From Bacteroidia bacterium (GTDB lineage: Bacteria > Bacteroidota > Bacteroidia > Flavobacteriales > Flavobacteriaceae), in assembly GCA_030429955.1 (NCBI GenBank), contig JAUIGO010000010.1, forward strand, positions 1-64,000: a DNA stretch of 64,000 nt, given 5' to 3'. Below the pieces are notes generated by a model. It had not been told where the DNA came from and made no database searches. It worked only from the letters and a program-made list of their open reading frames with translations. Below are positions 60,643 to 64,000 of this stretch, in pieces (within the stretch, counting starts at the first letter, position 1; each line of letters opens with the position of its first letter). The position numbers and the translations under genes are program-made.

Positions 60643-63285
60643 TTAGTCCGCATAATTCAATTCACCTTTTGCTTCTTGCTCTTTAAAATGCTTCACCAAA
60701 TCTAATGCATCTGGAATGACATCGCTACATAAAACAATGAGCGATCCTTTTACAGCATTCTTTACAGCAAACTTTATAGCTTCTTTTTCGGAAGGGATAA
60801 TAGTTGTTTTCTTATTAGGATCTTTCATTTGAATGCCGTCATTCAACATCTTAATAAGTTCCTGTTCGGTTCTTCCACGCAAGCGTTTGTCTTGACGAAT
60901 AATGATTTCATCAAACATTTCTGCTGCAATACTTCCTATTTCATTAGTATCTTCTTCACGTCTGTCTCCAACTCCTGCAATAATGCCCACTTTTACTGTT
61001 GCTTCAAGCTCATCAGTAAACTTCTTTAAGGCTCTCATTCCTGCTGGATTATGAGCATAATCCAATAAAATTGTAAAGTTGTTGAATTCAAATAAATTAA
61101 GCCTTCCAGGTGTTTGCGCTGCTGAAGGTATAAAGGTTTCTAGAGCAGCTTTAATATCTTCTATACTGATGCCTTGCACATGAGCTGCAAGTATTGCTCC
61201 CAATACATTTTGAATCATGAATTTAGCTTTTCCACCATAGGTTAACGGAATATTTTCAGCTTTCATTAAGCGCATTTTCCAAACACCTCTACAAATAGTT
61301 ACATAACCATTTTCATAAACAGCTGTAATTCCGTTTAAACGTTGCAATGCTTTAATCCTTGGGTTGTTTTCATCCATAGAAAATAACGCAACATTACATT
61401 CAACAGAGCGTCTCATATCGTATACCAAATCGTCATCAGCATTTAATATCGCGTAGCCGCCTGGCAACACTGTTTCTGGCACAACACCTTTTACTTTAGC
61501 TAATTGCTCTATGGTATGAATACCTTTCAGCCCTAAATGGTCAGCTGCAACATTAGTAACTATAGCGACATCACATTTTTTAAAGCCTAATCCAGCTCTT
61601 AACAGTCCGCCTCTTGCACACTCTAGAACTGCAAAATTTACTGTTGGATCTTTAAGTACAAATTCAGCACTTGCTGGACCTGTACAGTCACCAGACATAA
61701 GTAGTCTATTTTGTATATAAACACCATCACTTGTTGTGTAACCAACACGATAGCCATTCATTTTAGCAATATGAGCCATTAATCGTGATGTGGTTGTTTT
61801 TCCATTAGTTCCTGTAATAGCAATAATTGGAATACGTCCAGTATCACCTTTCTTAGGAAATAATTTATCAATCACTGGAGCGGCAACATTTCGTGGCAAT
61901 CCAGTTGTTGGTGCTAAATGCATCCTAAATCCTGGTCCTGCGTTAACTTCAAGGACTGCTCCACCTGTTTCTGATAGTGGCTTAGAAATATCTGTAGTCA
62001 TAATATCAATACCACAAATATCGAGGTCTATAATTTTAGAAATTCGTTCAGCCATACTCACATTAGCTGGATGAATAATATCTGTTACATCTTCGGCGGT
62101 TCCTCCTGTGCTTAAATTTGCTGTGTCTTTTAAGATGAGTCGTTCTCCTTCTGGAATGACTGATTCCAATGTGTAACCAGCGTCTTTTATAATGTTTTTA
62201 GTTAGATCATTTACTGTAATTTGAGTTAGAACATTTTCATGACCATAACCACGACGTGGATCTTTATTAACCTCATCTATCAATTCTTGAACTGTTGATT
62301 TACCATTGCCAATAACATGTGCAGGAGTACGTTTAGCACCTGCTACCAATTTGTTGTTTATGACCAATAATCTGTAGTCTTCTCCAGTAATAAATTTTTC
62401 AACGATTATAGCGCCACTTCTGGAACTCTCTTTTGCATTATTAAAGGCCGCTAAAGCGTCTTCATAGTTTTGTATATCAACTGTAATCCCTCTACCATGA
62501 TTTCCATCAACTGGCTTAATAACCAGAGGATAGCCAACATAGCGACAAGCTTCTTCTAAGCTTCGTTCACGACGAATAATATCTCCTCTTGGCACTTCAA
62601 CCTCTGCTTGTTCAAGTAAGTATTTAGTATCTTCTTTATCACATGCCAATTCTACACCAATGCTACTGGTTTCACTAGTTACAGTAGCTTGAATACGTTT
62701 TTGGTTGGCACCATAACCTAGTTGACATAATGAATATTTATTCAATCGAATCCATGGAATTCCTCGTGCTTCAGCTTCTTCAACAATGGATCCTGTACTT
62801 GGTCCTAAACGATCATCTTCACGCAATTCTCGCATTTTTTGAATATCATCAGACATGTCATAGTCTTCCCCTTTTATCAAAGCTTCGCAAATTCTAACTG
62901 AAGCTTCGGCTGCATAACGTCCAACAGATTCTTCCATATAGGCAAAAACCACACTATATACGCCATGTTCTCCATAGCCACGCGTTCTACCAAAACCAAC
63001 ATCCATTCCTGCGAGGGTTTGAATTTCCAAAGCAATGTGCTCGATAATATGTCCCATCCAAGTGCCTTCTTCAACTCGCTGAAAAAACCCTCCAGGTTTA
63101 CCAACAGAACAACGATGCTCATACATGGTAGGAAACATGTTTTTTAGCCTCTCATAAAACCCATCAATTTTATTGGATGGCAGCTCTTCCATCTCTTCAA
63201 GGTCTAAAACCATTACTATTAGTTTGTGACGTCTCACTGACCAGTAATTTGGTCCTCTCATGGCATTAATTTCTCTAATCTTCAT
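60643..63285 (-). CDS. cphA: Cyanophycin synthetase
   Basis: An 880-aa ligase that builds cyanophycin, the Asp-Arg storage polymer, from Asp and Arg. The N-terminal domain (about residues 1-200) precedes an ATP-grasp domain (about 210-465, 'PVDGNHGRGITVDIQNYE') that adds Asp and a Mur-ligase domain (about 480-880, 'ITGTNGKTTTSRLMAHI', 'LDYAHNPAGM') that adds Arg. The length is that of the family (about 870-900). It is divergent from cyanophycinase, 107 bp apart. Storage of nitrogen is inferred; the enzyme could also make related short products. Confidence 0.94.
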   Translation of the reverse strand: MKIREINAMRGPNYWSVRRHKLIVMVLDLEEMEELPSNKIDGFYERLKNMFPTMYEHRCSVGKPGGFFQRVEEGTWMGHIIEHIALEIQTLAGMDVGFGRTRGYGEHGVYSVVFAYMEESVGRYAAEASVRICEALIKGEDYDMSDDIQKMRELREDDRLGPSTGSIVEEAEARGIPWIRLNKYSLCQLGYGANQKRIQATVTSETSSIGVELACDKEDTKYLLEQAEVEVPRGDIIRRERSLEEACRYVGYPLVIKPVDGNHGRGITVDIQNYEDALAAFNNAKESSRSGAIIVEKFITGEDYRLLVINNKLVAGAKRTPAHVIGNGKSTVQELIDEVNKDPRRGYGHENVLTQITVNDLTKNIIKDAGYTLESVIPEGERLILKDTANLSTGGTAEDVTDIIHPANVSMAERISKIIDLDICGIDIMTTDISKPLSETGGAVLEVNAGPGFRMHLAPTTGLPRNVAAPVIDKLFPKKGDTGRIPIIAITGTNGKTTTSRLMAHIAKMNGYRVGYTTSDGVYIQNRLLMSGDCTGPASAEFVLKDPTVNFAVLECARGGLLRAGLGFKKCDVAIVTNVAADHLGLKGIHTIEQLAKVKGVVPETVLPGGYAILNADDDLVYDMRRSVECNVALFSMDENNPRIKALQRLNGITAVYENGYVTICRGVWKMRLMKAENIPLTYGGKAKFMIQNVLGAILAAHVQGISIEDIKAALETFIPSAAQTPGRLNLFEFNNFTILLDYAHNPAGMRALKKFTDELEATVKVGIIAGVGDRREEDTNEIGSIAAEMFDEIIIRQDKRLRGRTEQELIKMLNDGIQMKDPNKKTTIIPSEKEAIKFAVKNAVKGSLIVLCSDVIPDALDLVKHFKEQEAKGELNYAD

Positions 63286-63356
63286 ACTTGATTGGTTTTA
63301 TGTATAATTTGGTGAAAGATTATAAATATATACATTTTTCTAATAAAAAATTACCT

Positions 63357-63364
63357 TATTTTTG
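63357..63364 (+). promoter_or_regulatory. -7-like element upstream of cphB
   Basis: TATTTTTG, a full match to TAnnTTTG, 28 bp before the cphB start, but without a -33 TTG. Confidence 0.3.
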
Positions 63365-63392
63365 CTCAATCTTAAAATTTAAGAGCTTATTT

Positions 63393-64000
63393 ATGACGAA
63401 GATTAAAGGCACATTGATTCCCATAGGTGGAAATGAAGACAAAGGGTTAGAGGCCAATGAAATGTACACACTTGAATTTATTGATGAAGGCATCCTTTAT
63501 CATGTTGTTAAAGAAGCAGGTGGAACTGATGCCAATATTGTTGTAATACCAACAGCTTCAAGCATTCCTGTTGAAGTGGGAGAAAATTACACAGAAGCTT
63601 TCAATACATTGGGTTGTAAAAATGTTCACGTACTTAATATTAAAAGTAAAAAAGATTCTGAAAGACCTGAATCTATTGAAGCCATTAAAAACGCGAATTG
63701 TATCATGTTTTCTGGTGGCGATCAATCAAAAATAACAAAGCGAATTGGAGGCACTACAATTCATAAAATTCTCCTTGATCGTTATCAAAATGAAGAAGGT
63801 TTTGTGATTGCTGGCACAAGCGCAGGAGCCATGGCAATGACTAAGGAAATGATTGCTGGAGGAAGCCCTAGAGAAGCCTTTGTTAAAGGTGCTGTAACCA
63901 TGTTTAAAGGTTTGAGTTTAATTCCTGAATTAATGATTGATACACACTTTATACAAAGAGGACGCTTTGGTCGTGTATCTGAAGCCGTGGCTAAATTTCC
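63393..64000 (+). CDS. cphB: Cyanophycinase (partial)
   Basis: First 202 codons of a serine hydrolase that breaks cyanophycin into beta-Asp-Arg dipeptides; the gene runs past the window end. It opens 'MTKIKGTLIPIGGNEDKG', has the nucleophile elbow GTSAGAMAM (Ser143), and 'IDTHFIQRGRFGR' as in the family. There is no signal peptide, so it acts in the cytoplasm. It is divergent from cphA, so polymer making and breaking are coordinately placed. An isoaspartyl dipeptidase needed to finish the breakdown is not seen within the window. Confidence 0.94.
   Translation, partial: MTKIKGTLIPIGGNEDKGLEANEMYTLEFIDEGILYHVVKEAGGTDANIVVIPTASSIPVEVGENYTEAFNTLGCKNVHVLNIKSKKDSERPESIEAIKNANCIMFSGGDQSKITKRIGGTTIHKILLDRYQNEEGFVIAGTSAGAMAMTKEMIAGGSPREAFVKGAVTMFKGLSLIPELMIDTHFIQRGRFGRVSEAVAKF

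Noticed and set aside
1-64000. CRISPR arrays, prophage, insertion sequences, rRNA
   Set aside because: No regularly spaced direct repeats of CRISPR form, no transposase, integrase or phage genes and no rRNA sequence were seen in the window.

Overview
This is AT-rich DNA from a member of the Bacteroidota, almost certainly the family Flavobacteriaceae. The evidence is the gliding and type IX secretion gene sprA, a remB-like gene, an alternative complex III (act) operon fused to cytochrome oxidase genes, FucP-type sugar transport, GH92 mannosidases, and promoters of the Bacteroidota form (TTG, about 19-21 nt, TAnnTTTG). I cannot name the genus. The window is mostly core chromosome. I see no prophage, insertion sequence, CRISPR array or defence island.

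Layout. 1-4943 (minus): a TolC/MacA/MacB-type tripartite efflux locus, with the TolC gene cut by the window edge. 5035-10296 (minus): respiratory assembly and oxidase accessory genes, namely a small CxMC membrane protein, DUF420, SCO1, a cysteine-less SCO-like protein, oxidase subunit IV, two subunit III genes and heme O synthase. 10399-11262 (plus): a secreted metallo-beta-lactamase-fold hydrolase. 11259-23843 (minus): the surface/motility block ruvA-sprA-gcvH-vanZ-tonB-tonB-remB. 23907-28249 (minus): malic enzyme, queG and ruvB. 28404-40028 (minus): the actABCDEF-coxBA operon, which links quinol oxidation to the oxidase whose remaining subunits lie at 7-10 kb. 40238-46149: a SPOR protein, rimP-nusA-infB and a universal stress protein. 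46150-46632: tRNA-Gln(UUG) followed by two degenerate 112-bp repeats carrying its 3' end. 46633-52260: a GT117/DUF2723 membrane protein, a polysaccharide deacetylase, a thioredoxin-like protein without cysteines, and a membrane phosphoesterase. 52459-60065 (plus): a compact N-glycan salvage cluster (GH92, sugar MFS, GH92, glycosylasparaginase). 60309-64000: a small secreted protein, then divergent cyanophycin synthetase and cyanophycinase, the latter cut by the window end.

The observations I think most deserve a second look are: a terminator-like hairpin 10 nt upstream of the rimP start codon, downstream of a good promoter; a 112-bp tandem repeat made from the tRNA-Gln 3' end, a terminator and a dispersed repeat; a tonB duplication that copied its terminator and leader and left an orphan leader; a SCO paralogue with no copper-binding residues beside the real SCO; the N-glycan cluster built around an MFS porter rather than SusCD; and a repeat element that supplies the sequence next to the queG and ruvB starts. 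No wholly new system was evident. All functional names come from reading protein motifs, without database searches.
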